Shown: piece after piece, positions 16,777 to 24,856 of the stretch
Position numbering within the stretch: the first letter of the stretch is position 1
Layout of the letters: each line of letters starts with the position of its first letter
Assembly (NCBI RefSeq): GCF_014645735.1
Contig: NZ_BMMH01000017.1
Span: 40,170 to 104,169, forward strand
From: Nocardia jinanensis
Lineage (GTDB): Bacteria > Actinomycetota > Actinomycetes > Mycobacteriales > Mycobacteriaceae
Direction of reading: 5' to 3'
Length of the DNA stretch: 64,000 nt
Made by a program: the position numbers and the translations under genes
Notes under the pieces: model-generated
The model's input: the letters and a program-made list of their open reading frames with translations, nothing else
What the model was told of the DNA's origin: nothing
The model's database searches: none

Positions 16777-16805
16777 TTGCAAGCGAATTTGTTGCTTTGT
16801 ATGCT
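16777..16805 (+). promoter_or_regulatory. Sigma-70-like promoter of the reductase gene
   Basis: TTGCAA (16777-16782) and TATGCT (16800-16805) are separated by 17 bases. The spacer contains GCAAGC and GTTGC as an imperfect inverted repeat, a possible operator. Expected transcript start is about 16812. Confidence 0.6.
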
Positions 16806-16832
16806 GACCGCCATGGCCAGTCGGAGCACACC

Positions 16833-17873
16833 GTGACAGCCCCGGATTTCGTCCCGCCCCGGCCGCTGCGGGCCCTCGGTGCGGTCGTCGACGCCTACCG
16901 GAGCATCTTCGTCTCCGGACCCGCGGCCCCGCTGCTGTCCCGCCCGAATCCGGTGCGCCGCGACGGTTTCGGGCTGCGACTCGTGGTGGACAGCATCCGG
17001 GACGAAGCCGACGAGGTACTCGGATTCGACCTGCGCGCAGCCGGCGGCGGTCCGCTACCGATCTGGCGGCCGGGCGCCCACCTCGACCTCTTCCTGCCCT
17101 CCGGGCGGCACCGGCAGTACTCGCTGTGCGGTAACCCGCGGGAACGATTCCGCTATCGGATCGCGGTACGGCGTATCGCCGACGGTGCGGGCGGTTCGCT
17201 CGAACTACACCGCGATATCCGTCCCGGCGACGCGTTGCGCGCCCGGGGCCCGCGCAACGCGTTCACCTTCGTGGAGGCGCCGGCGTACCTGTTCGTCGCG
17301 GGCGGTATCGGTATCACGCCGATCCTTCCGATGGTCCGAGCCGCGGGCGGGCGCGGGCGGCTGGTCTACACCGGACGCTCCCGCGCGACCATGCCGTTCG
17401 TCGCGGACCTGCCCGGAGCCGATATCCGCCCCGACGACGAATACGGCCCACCGGATATTCCGGAACTGATCGCGACCGCCCCACCCGGGGCGGCAGTTTA
17501 CGTCTGCGGTCCGCCGCCCATGCTCGCCGCGGCCCGGCGCAGCATATTCGAGCACAACCCCACCGGATCACTGCACACCGAGCAGTTCTCCGCACCCGCG
17601 GTGCTCGACGGGAAAGAGTTCGACCTGACCCTCGCGCGGACGGGCCGCACGCTCCGAGTAGGTGCGCGGGAGACCGCGCTCGCCGCTATCGGCCGAGCCG
17701 TACCCGATGCCGCCTACTCGTGCCGCCAGGGCTTCTGTGGCACCTGCCGGACAGCGGTGCTGGCCGGCGAAGTGGATCACCGGGACCGGGCGCTGGCCGA
17801 TACCGAACGTGCCACCCATATGCTCCCTTGCGTTTCGCGCGCGGCGGGCGACACACTGGTCCTCGACCTCTGA
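16833..17873 (+). CDS. PDR/VanB-type reductase with C-terminal 2Fe-2S ferredoxin domain
   Basis: 346 residues from a GTG preceded by CGGAG. An FMN-binding barrel (RQYSLCGNP), an NAD-binding domain (VAGGIGITPILPM; VYVCGPPPML) and a plant-type ferredoxin domain with CRQGFCGTC and a distal LPC follow in that order, as in phthalate dioxygenase reductase. It passes electrons from NAD(P)H to an oxygenase. The expected partner is missing: the next reading frame is the stump of a flavin monooxygenase. It may now serve an oxygenase elsewhere. Confidence 0.9.
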   Translation: MTAPDFVPPRPLRALGAVVDAYRSIFVSGPAAPLLSRPNPVRRDGFGLRLVVDSIRDEADEVLGFDLRAAGGGPLPIWRPGAHLDLFLPSGRHRQYSLCGNPRERFRYRIAVRRIADGAGGSLELHRDIRPGDALRARGPRNAFTFVEAPAYLFVAGGIGITPILPMVRAAGGRGRLVYTGRSRATMPFVADLPGADIRPDDEYGPPDIPELIATAPPGAAVYVCGPPPMLAAARRSIFEHNPTGSLHTEQFSAPAVLDGKEFDLTLARTGRTLRVGARETALAAIGRAVPDAAYSCRQGFCGTCRTAVLAGEVDHRDRALADTERATHMLPCVSRAAGDTLVLDL

Positions 17874-17889
17874 TCCGGAAGGATCCGCC

Positions 17890-17994
17890 ATGTCCGCATC
17901 GGCCGAACACCGGCATATCGTCGTCGTGGGCGCGGATTTCGGCGGGATCGGTCGCGCGGTCCGGCTGCGCGAGACCGGTTTCGAGGATCTGGGC
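17890..17994 (+). pseudogene. N-terminal stump of an FAD-dependent (Baeyer-Villiger type) monooxygenase
   Basis: Starting 16 bases after the reductase stop, about 35 residues (MSASAEHRHIVVVGADFGG, then IGRAVRLRETGFEDL) match the first FAD-binding strand and helix of flavin-containing monooxygenases. The usual continuation (ILE, then GGTW) is absent; the frame goes on into unrelated Arg-rich sequence and runs into the opposing Nudix gene. One glycine of the FAD motif is Asp. About 90% of the gene has been deleted. Confidence 0.8.
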
Positions 17995-18060
17995 CACCGG
18001 CGGCCGCTGACTCAGCGATCGCGGCCGAACGGTCGGCTCGAGCAGCGGCCCCGATCGCGA

Positions 18061-18504
18061 TCAGGGGTAGACCAGCTCCCGGTAGTTTTCGAGTATCCCC
18101 TGGATGGAGGAGGTCACGTGCAGGTCACCGTTGAGCGGTGCCCATTCGTAGGCGGCGTGCGCGCTGAGCGTGACCGGCCCGGTGGCCGCCACCTCGACGG
18201 CGAAGTGCAACCGCCGCACCGGTTTACCGGCCGGAGACAAATAATCGAAATCGCCGATGTGATGGCGGATATCGGTCACCGTCAGTCCGGTCTCCTCACG
18301 GACACCGCGGATGAGTGCGCCGGATACCGATTCTCCGGGCTCGACCGTCGCGCCGGGCAGTTTCAGGGTGGGACGAATCGGGCCGCTGCTGGGCAGTTCG
18401 AGTAAGAGGACTTCCCCACCCCGGTCGATTATCGCGCCCACTCGCAGTCCGACCCCGTCCCGCTCGCCGCGTGGCAGGGTCTCGTCGAACATGGATACCG
18501 TCAT
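18061..18504 (-). CDS. Nudix hydrolase
   Basis: 147 residues. The Nudix box GATVEPGE with seven residues before REETGL is present (about 50-73), with the first Glu of the RE pair replaced by Gly. Strand order and length fit a small nucleotide-sugar or oxidised-nucleotide pyrophosphatase. Start ATG 18504. It lies head-on against the monooxygenase stump, about 65 bases from it; the deletion of that gene probably brought this one close. Confidence 0.85.
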   Translation of the reverse strand: MTVSMFDETLPRGERDGVGLRVGAIIDRGGEVLLLELPSSGPIRPTLKLPGATVEPGESVSGALIRGVREETGLTVTDIRHHIGDFDYLSPAGKPVRRLHFAVEVAATGPVTLSAHAAYEWAPLNGDLHVTSSIQGILENYRELVYP

Positions 18505-19060
18505 GTGCCGGTCTCACCAACCTTCGATCGGGCGGACCCGCCGCGATCACGCCGCAGGCGAGCGAATCGATATTACCGCGCCGTGACCATCCGATGACAG
18601 CGGTCGACCGAAGTTACACCCCCGGACGGGGTTATCCGGTAGCGCCACGCAGGGCCTGTGCCACCCCCACCACAAGGGCCATCACCCCATCCGGCCGAGA
18701 TCGAACAGAGTTCGTCTCCAAAGGATTACAGCGCTTTCCACCACAGTGACCGCTGTGGTGACCGACGGCGCCCGACCGCGAACGCGAGTCCGCGTCGAAC
18801 CCACCGCCGCGCGATACCCACTGTGACGGATACCTCGTTACGACGGATACCTCCGTGTAACAAACGCGGCGACCGCCGGGTGATCCCAGGAGGGAGTCGG
18901 GCATACGCGGTGGGCCCGAACCCGGCCGCCGGAACCCCCGCGACGGCGAACGGACTTCGCAGCGCGCTCGCGGAAGAACAGGCGGCGCGGCATGAGAACG
19001 TAATTCTCTAAAATTAGAGGATTCATTCCGAAAAATTGCGCGGCGCTCTACCCTGAGTGG
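18505..19060. other. 556-base intergenic region with several inverted and direct repeats
   Basis: No convincing coding sequence. It contains a perfect 8-bp hairpin (18739-18746 with 18753-18760, loop TGACCG). A 12-bp direct repeat GACGGATACCTC lies at 18825-18836 and 18842-18853, the second copy embedded in a nested inverted repeat (GTTAC/GTAAC with ACGGA/TCCGT, 18837-18861). Near the next gene is CTCTAA/TTAGAG. Probably promoter and operator DNA for the divergent flanking genes; a small RNA cannot be excluded. Confidence 0.5.
19006..19019. promoter_or_regulatory. Inverted repeat upstream of the DapB-like gene
   Basis: CTCTAA (19006-19011) faces TTAGAG (19014-19019) across two bases, 42 bases before the GTG start, in a short AT-rich patch suited to a promoter. 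Confidence 0.45.
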
Positions 19061-20128
19061 GTGCTCGAACGTGATCGGTATCGGGTCGTCCAGTGGACGA
19101 CCGGCAATGTCGGGAAGAGTTCGGTACGCGCCATCGTCGCGAACCCCGCTCTCGAACTCGTCGGCTGCTATGCGTGGGCGCCGGGCAAGGTGGGGCGCGA
19201 TATCGGCGACCTGTGCGGGATCGAACCGCTGGGTATCGCGGCCACCGACGATATCGACGCGCTACTCGCGCTGAAACCGGACTGCGTCGTCTACAACCCC
19301 ATGTGGATCGATGTGGACGAGCTCGTACGCATCCTGTCGGCCGGTGTCGATGTGGTCGCGTCGGCCTCGTTCATCACCGGCCACCGGCAAGGGCCCGGGC
19401 GCGACCGGATCGCCGAGGCCTGCCGCCGTGGCGGTTCGACGATCTTCGGCTCCGGTATCAGCCCCGGATTCATCGATCTGCTGGCCATCGTGTCGGCCGG
19501 TATCTGCGACCGCGTCGACAAGGTGACCGTCAGCGAGGCGGCCGACACCACCTTCTACGACTCCCCCGCGACCGAGCGCCCGGTGGGTTTCGGGCGGCCG
19601 ATCGACGACCCCGCCCTGCCGGAAATGGCGGCCGAGGGCACCGCGGTGTTCGGCGAGGCCGTACGAATGATCGGTGACGCGCTGGGCGTCGAACTCGACG
19701 AGGTGCGCTGCGACGCCGAGTTCGCACAGACCACCGCAGATCTCGACCTGGGATCGTGGACCATTCCCGCCGGCTGTGTGGCAGGAGTGTTCGCCGGCTG
19801 GAAAGGCCTCGTCGCGGGCCGCACCCTGGTGGAACTGACCGTGCGCTGGCGTAAAGGGCAGACGCTGGAACCGGACTGGAAGATCGACCAGGACGGCTGG
19901 GTCCTACAGGTGGACGGGCGGCCCACCGTGAAGAACGTGGTGAGCTTTCTGCCGCCGCCGGACTTCCAGGCCGAGACCATCGCCGATTTCATGACCCTCG
20001 GGCACATCATGACCGCCATGCCGGTCATCAACGCGATTCCCGCCGTGGTCGCCGCGGCGCCCGGCATCGTCACCTACAACGATCTCCCGCTCATCCGGCC
20101 GCACGGGGTCGCCCTCGGCCCCGGCTAG
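19061..20128 (+). CDS. DapB-like NAD(P)-dependent amine/dihydrodipicolinate dehydrogenase-family protein
   Basis: 355 residues from a GTG start without a clear ribosome site. The Rossmann motif is WTTGNVGKSSVRAI (about 12-25). The mid-protein block GSGISPGFIDLLAI and the C-terminal arrangement match the actinobacterial proteins annotated as dihydrodipicolinate reductase or 2,4-diaminopentanoate dehydrogenase. Many such copies occur in Nocardia and Mycobacterium, often near lipid genes. The true substrate is unknown. A long inverted repeat follows the stop. Confidence 0.82.
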   Translation: MLERDRYRVVQWTTGNVGKSSVRAIVANPALELVGCYAWAPGKVGRDIGDLCGIEPLGIAATDDIDALLALKPDCVVYNPMWIDVDELVRILSAGVDVVASASFITGHRQGPGRDRIAEACRRGGSTIFGSGISPGFIDLLAIVSAGICDRVDKVTVSEAADTTFYDSPATERPVGFGRPIDDPALPEMAAEGTAVFGEAVRMIGDALGVELDEVRCDAEFAQTTADLDLGSWTIPAGCVAGVFAGWKGLVAGRTLVELTVRWRKGQTLEPDWKIDQDGWVLQVDGRPTVKNVVSFLPPPDFQAETIADFMTLGHIMTAMPVINAIPAVVAAAPGIVTYNDLPLIRPHGVALGPG

Positions 20129-20429
20129 CCGACCACACGGTGTGAATGGTCTCCCGAGCGCCGAACGATTTCGCGGTCGGGGACAGCGGGCGAGATCTGA
20201 TTCTTCTGTGTAACAGCTCCTTTCAGCAGATCTCCACTGAGCGCCCGCCTCGCCGAACATTCGCGCCGGACCGCTTCCGCTGCGGGGCGATGGTCGATCA
20301 TCCGCGCCGGACCGAGCCCGACCACACCGCGCTACGCGACCGCGCGATCCGGGCTGCCGCCGAGTTCGCCACGGGTGACACCGCCGCCCTGCGCCCGGTC
20401 GCACCCCCGAGGACCGCACGCACTCCGGC
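20129..20429 (+). other. Gene-free stretch with a long stem-loop
   Basis: About 300 bases without a supported gene. An RNA copy could form a long stem: GCGGGC plus GAGATCTG (20186-20199) faces CAGATCTC (20227-20234) and GCCCGC (20243-20248), around a 27-base loop. It could be a 3' end structure of the DapB-like gene or a small RNA. Confidence 0.45.
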
Positions 20430-20458
20430 TTGACATTTTTATGATGACCGGTCTACTT
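20430..20458 (+). promoter_or_regulatory. TetR gene promoter with embedded operator
   Basis: TTGACA (20430-20435), 17 bases, CTACTT (20453-20458). The transcript would start at or beside the ATG at 20466, so it is probably leaderless. The spacer and -10 carry GTAGACCGGTCA on the minus strand (20445-20456), a site repeated in front of the next gene. The TAGACC core resembles boxes described for LmrA/YxaF-type TetR proteins. Confidence 0.7.
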
Positions 20459-20465
20459 TCTACCC

Positions 20466-21020
20466 ATGGGCGCCAAGGGAGCCGAAACCAGGCAGCGGAT
20501 GATCGAGGCGACACGATCGTCGATCGAACGTCGCGGCTACTTCGGTACCGGACTCAACCAGATCCTCACCGACAGCGAGACCCCGCGCGGTTCGCTCTAT
20601 TTCCATTTCCCCGGCGGCAAGGACGAACTCGTCGCCGCGGCCGTCACCCAGTCCAGCGGACTGATCGACGCGGCGCTCGACGCGGCCGATTTCACCGATC
20701 CGGCCGGCGCCGCCGCCGGGCTGATCACCCTGCTCGCCGATCGGCTCGAGGCCTCCGGCTGGGAAAACGGTTGCCCCGTCGCCACCGTGGCACTCGAGGT
20801 CTCGGGTACCAACGATACGGTCCAGCGGGCCTGCGCACAGGTGTACACCCGATGGACCGAGGCACTGCGCATCATGCTGCGCGCCGCCGGGCATCACGAC
20901 GCCGAAGATCTCGCGGTCGCACTGCTCGCCCTGGTCGAGGGCGCGCTCCTGCTCGCCCGTACCCACCGCAGCCGCGACCCACTCGATCGCGCGGCGCGCG
21001 TCGCTCGCACCCTGCTCTGA
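20466..21020 (+). CDS. TetR regulator of the LmrA/YxaF type
   Basis: 184 residues. The DNA-binding domain reads TRQRMIEATRSSIERRGYFGTG and ETPRGSLYFHFPGGKDELV; the PRGSLYFHFPGGKxEL block and the VALEVSG segment are typical of the LmrA/YxaF subgroup. The two GTAGACC-type sites, one in its own promoter and one before the following SDR-hydrolase gene, indicate autoregulation and control of that gene. A terminator separates the two, so the downstream gene has its own promoter. Confidence 0.9.
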   Translation: MGAKGAETRQRMIEATRSSIERRGYFGTGLNQILTDSETPRGSLYFHFPGGKDELVAAAVTQSSGLIDAALDAADFTDPAGAAAGLITLLADRLEASGWENGCPVATVALEVSGTNDTVQRACAQVYTRWTEALRIMLRAAGHHDAEDLAVALLALVEGALLLARTHRSRDPLDRAARVARTLL

Positions 21021-21046
21021 CCCCGCACGCACCGCGCGGGGGTTTT
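21021..21046 (+). terminator. Intrinsic terminator after the TetR gene
   Basis: CCCCGC (21021-21026) pairs with GCGGGG (21036-21041), followed by G and TTTT. It begins directly after the stop codon, one of the few T-run terminators in the window. Confidence 0.75.
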
Positions 21047-21063
21047 CGCTCGCCCGAGAATAT

Positions 21064-21077
21064 GTAGACCAGTCAAG
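21064..21077 (+). promoter_or_regulatory. Second TetR operator copy
   Basis: GTAGACCAGTCAAG matches the operator in the TetR promoter (GTAGACCGGTCATC on the other strand) in 11 of the first 12 positions. It lies 13 bases before the fused SDR-hydrolase ATG. Confidence 0.65.
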
Positions 21078-21090
21078 TTAGGAAGCGGAT

Positions 21091-22845
21091 ATGAACACTC
21101 CCGACACCGTCGTCTTCGGCGCGGCCGGTTTCATCGGACGCGCACTCGTCGCCCGGCTGCTGGAGCAGGGCCACGCCGTCGCCGCCGCGGTCCGCCCCGG
21201 CTCCGCCGGCCGGCTCCTCTCCTGGCTGGACGACCGCGATCTCGACCGGAGCCGGCTGACCGTACTCGATTGCGATATCACCGATCCCGGCCTCGGCGCC
21301 CTGGGCGAAGCACAGCTGGACGAAGTGCGCGATATCTACAACTGCGCCGCGCGGTTCTCCTTCGGTCTCGACCTCGCGACCGCCCGGGCGGTGAACATCG
21401 ACGGCGCTGTCCGGGTCCTGCGCTGGTCCGCGGACCGCCCCCGCCTGCGCAGGCTGGTCCACATCACCGGATACCGGGTCACCGTCCCCGAATCCGCCGA
21501 ACACGATTACGCGGTCGGCGCCTACGGTGCCTCGAAATTCGAAGCGGACGCCGTCCTGCGGGAACAGGCGGCCGCCACCGCCGTCCCGCTGACCATCGCC
21601 AACCCGAGCAGCGTTCTCGGACCGGGTCAGTACATCGGCCTGGCCGAACTGGTCCGGGATCTCTGGAACGGCGCGCTGCCCGCCCTGCCCGGCGACGCCG
21701 AAACCCTGCTCCCGATCCTGGATCTCGACTACTTCATCGACTTCCTCACGCTGCTGCCGGAGCACCCGGATACCGCCGGGGAGTCCTACACCGTGCTCGA
21801 CCCGGCGAGCCCGCCGCTGCCGGAAATGATCCGGCTACTGGCCGACCATATGCACGTCCGCGCCCCGCGTTTCACGATCCCGATATCCCTGGTGGCACGG
21901 CTGCCCCGCGCACTGACCGGGGTGGACCGGGAGCGGCTGGCCTTCATCGCCGGAGATCGCTACGACACCTCCGCCGCCGACGCGCTGGCCGAACGCGCGA
22001 AGCTCACCGCACCCCCGGCCGGGACCGTGCTGCGTGCCTGGGCGGATCACCTGGTGAGCAGTCGATTCGGTGCGGTGCAGGCCGATGAGACCGCGGGCTT
22101 CGATCGCGGCCTCTGGGTCTCCGGCGAACGGCAGACCCCCGAATTCGTGCTGCTGCACGGTCTTCCCACCGACAGCGAGGCCTGGCGGGAGGTCCGTGAT
22201 CTCCTCGGCGCGCCGACCCTCGCCGCCGACCTGCCTGGCCTGGGCCGCTCCGCACCCGATTCCGGCGACCCGGACCGGTGGCTCGACGCCCTCATGGCTC
22301 CCGTCACCGACCGCCCGGTCCTGGTCGGCCATTCCCTCGGCTGTGTACCGGTTCTCCGCTACGCGACGGCCCATCCCGATCGGGTCGCGGGCGTCGTCCT
22401 GGTGGCGCCGGCCTTCCTGCAACCCGGCGGGTCCCGGCTCCTGCGCACGCCGGTCGCCGCCGCGCTCCTGCGCCGGTTGACCGCCGCACGGCTGGCCGCC
22501 GCGCTACGGATCCCGACCGGTCCCGCGATCGAGAGCGCGAGCGCGAACCTGCGCCGCCCGGGAGTGGCGCGGCGTACGGTAGCGGCCCTGCGCGCCGCGA
22601 GCGGGCCGCGCGCCCACGCGGCGGCGCGCCGCCTCCTCGCCGAACTCACCGTGCCGGTCCATATCATCGCCGGGTCCGGAGATCCGCTCACCACTGCGGT
22701 CGCCGCACCGGTCACCGAGATCGAGGACGCCGGTCACTACCCGCATCTCACCCATCCCGGTCAGGTCGCCCGGATACTCGACTCGGTCCGGAAAGACCTC
22801 GCGGACAGCACCTCCGGAGCGCGGGCCGCCGTTCCCGGCCGGTGA
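21091..22845 (+). CDS. Fusion of extended SDR/epimerase and alpha/beta hydrolase
   Basis: 584 residues. Residues 1 to about 325 form an NAD(P)-binding extended SDR with GAAGFIGR (10-17) and YGASK (145-149). Residues about 345 to 580 are a complete alpha/beta hydrolase: oxyanion HG (355-356), nucleophile GHSLG (Ser 415), GSGD (Asp 531) and DAGH (His 549). The joint is in frame and both catalytic sets are intact. The two activities probably act in sequence on one substrate, for example a lactone or ester and its hydroxy/keto form; that is inference. AGGAAGCG precedes the ATG, and a LmrA-type operator lies just upstream. Confidence 0.85.
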   Translation: MNTPDTVVFGAAGFIGRALVARLLEQGHAVAAAVRPGSAGRLLSWLDDRDLDRSRLTVLDCDITDPGLGALGEAQLDEVRDIYNCAARFSFGLDLATARAVNIDGAVRVLRWSADRPRLRRLVHITGYRVTVPESAEHDYAVGAYGASKFEADAVLREQAAATAVPLTIANPSSVLGPGQYIGLAELVRDLWNGALPALPGDAETLLPILDLDYFIDFLTLLPEHPDTAGESYTVLDPASPPLPEMIRLLADHMHVRAPRFTIPISLVARLPRALTGVDRERLAFIAGDRYDTSAADALAERAKLTAPPAGTVLRAWADHLVSSRFGAVQADETAGFDRGLWVSGERQTPEFVLLHGLPTDSEAWREVRDLLGAPTLAADLPGLGRSAPDSGDPDRWLDALMAPVTDRPVLVGHSLGCVPVLRYATAHPDRVAGVVLVAPAFLQPGGSRLLRTPVAAALLRRLTAARLAAALRIPTGPAIESASANLRRPGVARRTVAALRAASGPRAHAAARRLLAELTVPVHIIAGSGDPLTTAVAAPVTEIEDAGHYPHLTHPGQVARILDSVRKDLADSTSGARAAVPGR

Positions 22846-22850
22846 TCCCG

Positions 22851-22888
22851 CCCGTCCGGCCGGGCTGCGCCTCCAGAGCCCGGACGGG
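22851..22888. terminator. Hairpin between convergent genes
   Basis: CCCGTCCGG (22851-22859) pairs exactly with CCGGACGGG (22880-22888). It lies just after the fusion gene and can end transcripts from both sides. Confidence 0.6.
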
Positions 22889-22990
22889 TGCCACGCCCGC
22901 ACGACGGGACCGCCGTCCACAGCTGCCGGGCCCGCGTCCGCCGAGAGGATCACGGTCCGCACGGCCCTTCGGCCCGGTGCGGGCCGCCGC

Positions 22991-23626
22991 TCACGGCCGG
23001 ACCGGCGGCAAGGCGGGCGCCACCGTCCGGGGGTCGACACCGGCGAACGCCAGCGCGATGAACAGACCGGCAGCCTCCTCCAATTGCCGCGCCCGCGCCA
23101 GTGTCCCCACGACCACCGGTACCGCACCGGCGTCACGTACCAGCGTTTCGGCCACCTGCAACGCGGCCGGTTCGTCACCGCACAGCAGGACGGTCGTCGC
23201 CGCATCGGCACTGCCCCACTGTGTGGAAGGCACGAGATGAAATCCCTTCACCACCCGGCCGCCCGGCGCGGCTCCGGCGATCCGGTCGGCGTTGGAGAGC
23301 CCCGGCGGGTTCAGCACCACGCCCACCCCGTGTCCGACCGGGTTGGTCGGGTCGATGATCGGTATGCCGGCCAGACTCCCGCCCGCACCACCGGCCGCCT
23401 CGACGACCGCACCGACCGCGTCCCAGGGCACCGCGAGCAGGACCGCGTTTGCGTCGCGGACCGCTTCGCGCGCGGTTTCCGAGCGCGTCGGCCCGCCGAG
23501 CCGGCGCGCCAGAGCCGCTGCCTTTTCCGGCGTCCGTCCGGCGAGGGTGACCTGATGCCCCGCCCGCACCCAGCAGGCGCCGAGCGCTTCGGCCAGATGG
23601 CCCGTTCCCAGAATTGCGATCCGCAT
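22991..23626 (-). CDS. NADPH:F420 reductase-like (Fno-type) dinucleotide-binding protein
   Basis: 211 residues from the ATG at 23626, six bases after GGAGG. The N-terminus MRIAILGTGHLAEALGACW is the Rossmann loop of the F420-dependent NADP oxidoreductase family, followed by GRTPEKAAALA (NADP phosphate-binding Arg) and a central VKGFHLVPS block. Family members move hydride between F420 and NADP or are NADP-binding reductases of unclear substrate. Divergent from an HxlR gene across a 26-bp palindrome, so it is probably induced by a redox or small-molecule signal. Confidence 0.85.
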   Translation of the reverse strand: MRIAILGTGHLAEALGACWVRAGHQVTLAGRTPEKAAALARRLGGPTRSETAREAVRDANAVLLAVPWDAVGAVVEAAGGAGGSLAGIPIIDPTNPVGHGVGVVLNPPGLSNADRIAGAAPGGRVVKGFHLVPSTQWGSADAATTVLLCGDEPAALQVAETLVRDAGAVPVVVGTLARARQLEEAAGLFIALAFAGVDPRTVAPALPPVRP

Positions 23627-23678
23627 CGCCGGCCCCTCCACATTCGCGCTGTCCGTGCGAGGGCTACCGTAGGAAGCG

Positions 23679-23704
23679 CGATACGCACCGATCGGTGCGT
23701 ATCG
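23679..23704. promoter_or_regulatory. 26-bp perfect palindrome, probable HxlR operator
   Basis: The left half is CGATACGCACCGA and the right half is its exact reverse complement. It lies 53 bases from the reductase start and 21 from the HxlR start, so one bound dimer could control both promoters. Confidence 0.8.
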
Positions 23705-23724
23705 GCCGAAGACGCTGGTGGACG

Positions 23725-24111
23725 ATGACCGTAGACGACTACCGCAGCAGCGAATCGATCGCCGATTGCCGGCTGCGCGGGGCACTGGACCTGTTCGCTC
23801 ACACCTGGGACCCGGTGATCCTCGCCGCGCTGGCCGAGGGTCCCCGGCGACGTGTGGCACTTCGTACCGAGATCGGCGGGATCCGCGACAAAACACTCAC
23901 CGAGGCACTGCGGCGGCTCCTCGGCCGCGGCCTGGTGGCCCGGCGTCCGGACCCGGCCGCACCACCCGGGGTGGAGTATCGCCTGACCGAGCTCGGGCTC
24001 GGCCTGGTGGATGGGCCGCTGCGCGCACTGGCCGCCTGGGTGCGCGAGCACGGTGACGAAATACACATACCCGAGGGCGCTGATCCGCCACTGCGCCCCC
24101 GGGGGCGCTGA
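23725..24111 (+). CDS. HxlR-family winged-helix regulator
   Basis: 128 residues from the ATG at 23725. The HxlR fold is shown by CRLRGALDLFAHTWDPVILAAL (split: CRLRGALDLFAH, TWDPVILAAL), LRTEIGGIRDKTLTEALRRLLGRGLV and a wing before YRLTELG. HxlR proteins sense redox or aldehyde stress through cysteines; only one Cys (about 15) is present here. It probably represses the divergent F420-type reductase and itself through the 26-bp palindrome. Confidence 0.88.
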   Translation: MTVDDYRSSESIADCRLRGALDLFAHTWDPVILAALAEGPRRRVALRTEIGGIRDKTLTEALRRLLGRGLVARRPDPAAPPGVEYRLTELGLGLVDGPLRALAAWVREHGDEIHIPEGADPPLRPRGR

Positions 24112-24125
24112 TCCACTGTCGCGCC

Positions 24126-24154
24126 GTTCCGGCCGGACCGGACGGGGCCGGAAC
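24126..24154. terminator. 9-bp hairpin between convergent regulator genes
   Basis: GTTCCGGCC (24126-24134) pairs exactly with GGCCGGAAC (24146-24154), loop of 11 bases. It lies between the HxlR stop and the TetR stop, so it probably ends both transcripts. Confidence 0.65.
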
Positions 24155-24182
24155 AGATACCGTCGGCGGGTGCGCGATCCGG

Positions 24183-24827
24183 TCAGTTGTGGCCGGTTCC
24201 GTAGGCGGCGAGAAACGTCCGCACGGCGGCGGTGGCGATGGCGCGGAGTTCGGCGGGCGGAACCTTCCGGGTGCCGTGCCCGGATCGGTTCTCCAGCGGG
24301 CCGGTGAGCAGCGCGAGGAACTGTTCGGCCGCCGTCGCCGGATCGGTCGTGTGCAACTGCCCGGACAGTGCGAGCATCCCCAGTCGATCGGTGAGCGCGT
24401 CCAGGGTGCCGGAAGCCGTACGCTCCCGGACCTGGGTGACGAGCTCGGGCAGCCGGTTGGCCTGCGCGGCGGCGAGCCGGCGCAGCGCGTGCGAGGTGTC
24501 GCCGGCGCAGATACGCAGTAGTCGCCGGGCCGTATCCTCCAGCGCCGCCGCCAGATCGGGACCGGGATTGCGCAGGCGTTCCACCGCGGCGAGACATTCG
24601 GCGCCGACGCGGTCGGCCGCGAGCAGCAACGCTTCCCGCAGCAGACTCTCTTTATCGGTCATATGGTTGTACACGGTGGGTTTGGCGACCCCGGCCTCGG
24701 CGGCTATCTCCCGGACGCAGGCCTGTTCGTAGCCGAGCCGGGCGAATACCGTGAACGCCGCGTCCAGGATCGCCCGCCGCTTATCGATCCGACCGGTGAC
24801 CGGACCGTCCTCCACTCGCGCACGCAT
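24183..24827 (-). CDS. TetR regulator controlling the Dabb-protein gene
   Basis: 214 residues. Helix-turn-helix: KRRAILDAAFTVFARLGYEQACV and AEAGVAKPTVYNHMTDKESL. The C-terminal domain is of the AcrR/TetR_C type. Between it and the divergent Dabb gene are two copies of TGAACC-N4-GGTTCA, the probable operators, so it should repress both. A ligand cannot be read. Confidence 0.88.
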   Translation of the reverse strand: MRARVEDGPVTGRIDKRRAILDAAFTVFARLGYEQACVREIAAEAGVAKPTVYNHMTDKESLLREALLLAADRVGAECLAAVERLRNPGPDLAAALEDTARRLLRICAGDTSHALRRLAAAQANRLPELVTQVRERTASGTLDALTDRLGMLALSGQLHTTDPATAAEQFLALLTGPLENRSGHGTRKVPPAELRAIATAAVRTFLAAYGTGHN

Positions 24828-24856
24828 CGTTCCATGCTAACTCCGGCCTTCCGAAA

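Noticed and set aside
18632..18904. 90-codon minus-strand frame in the intergenic region
   Set aside because: No start with ribosome site, no family, composition like random GC DNA, and it spans the hairpin.
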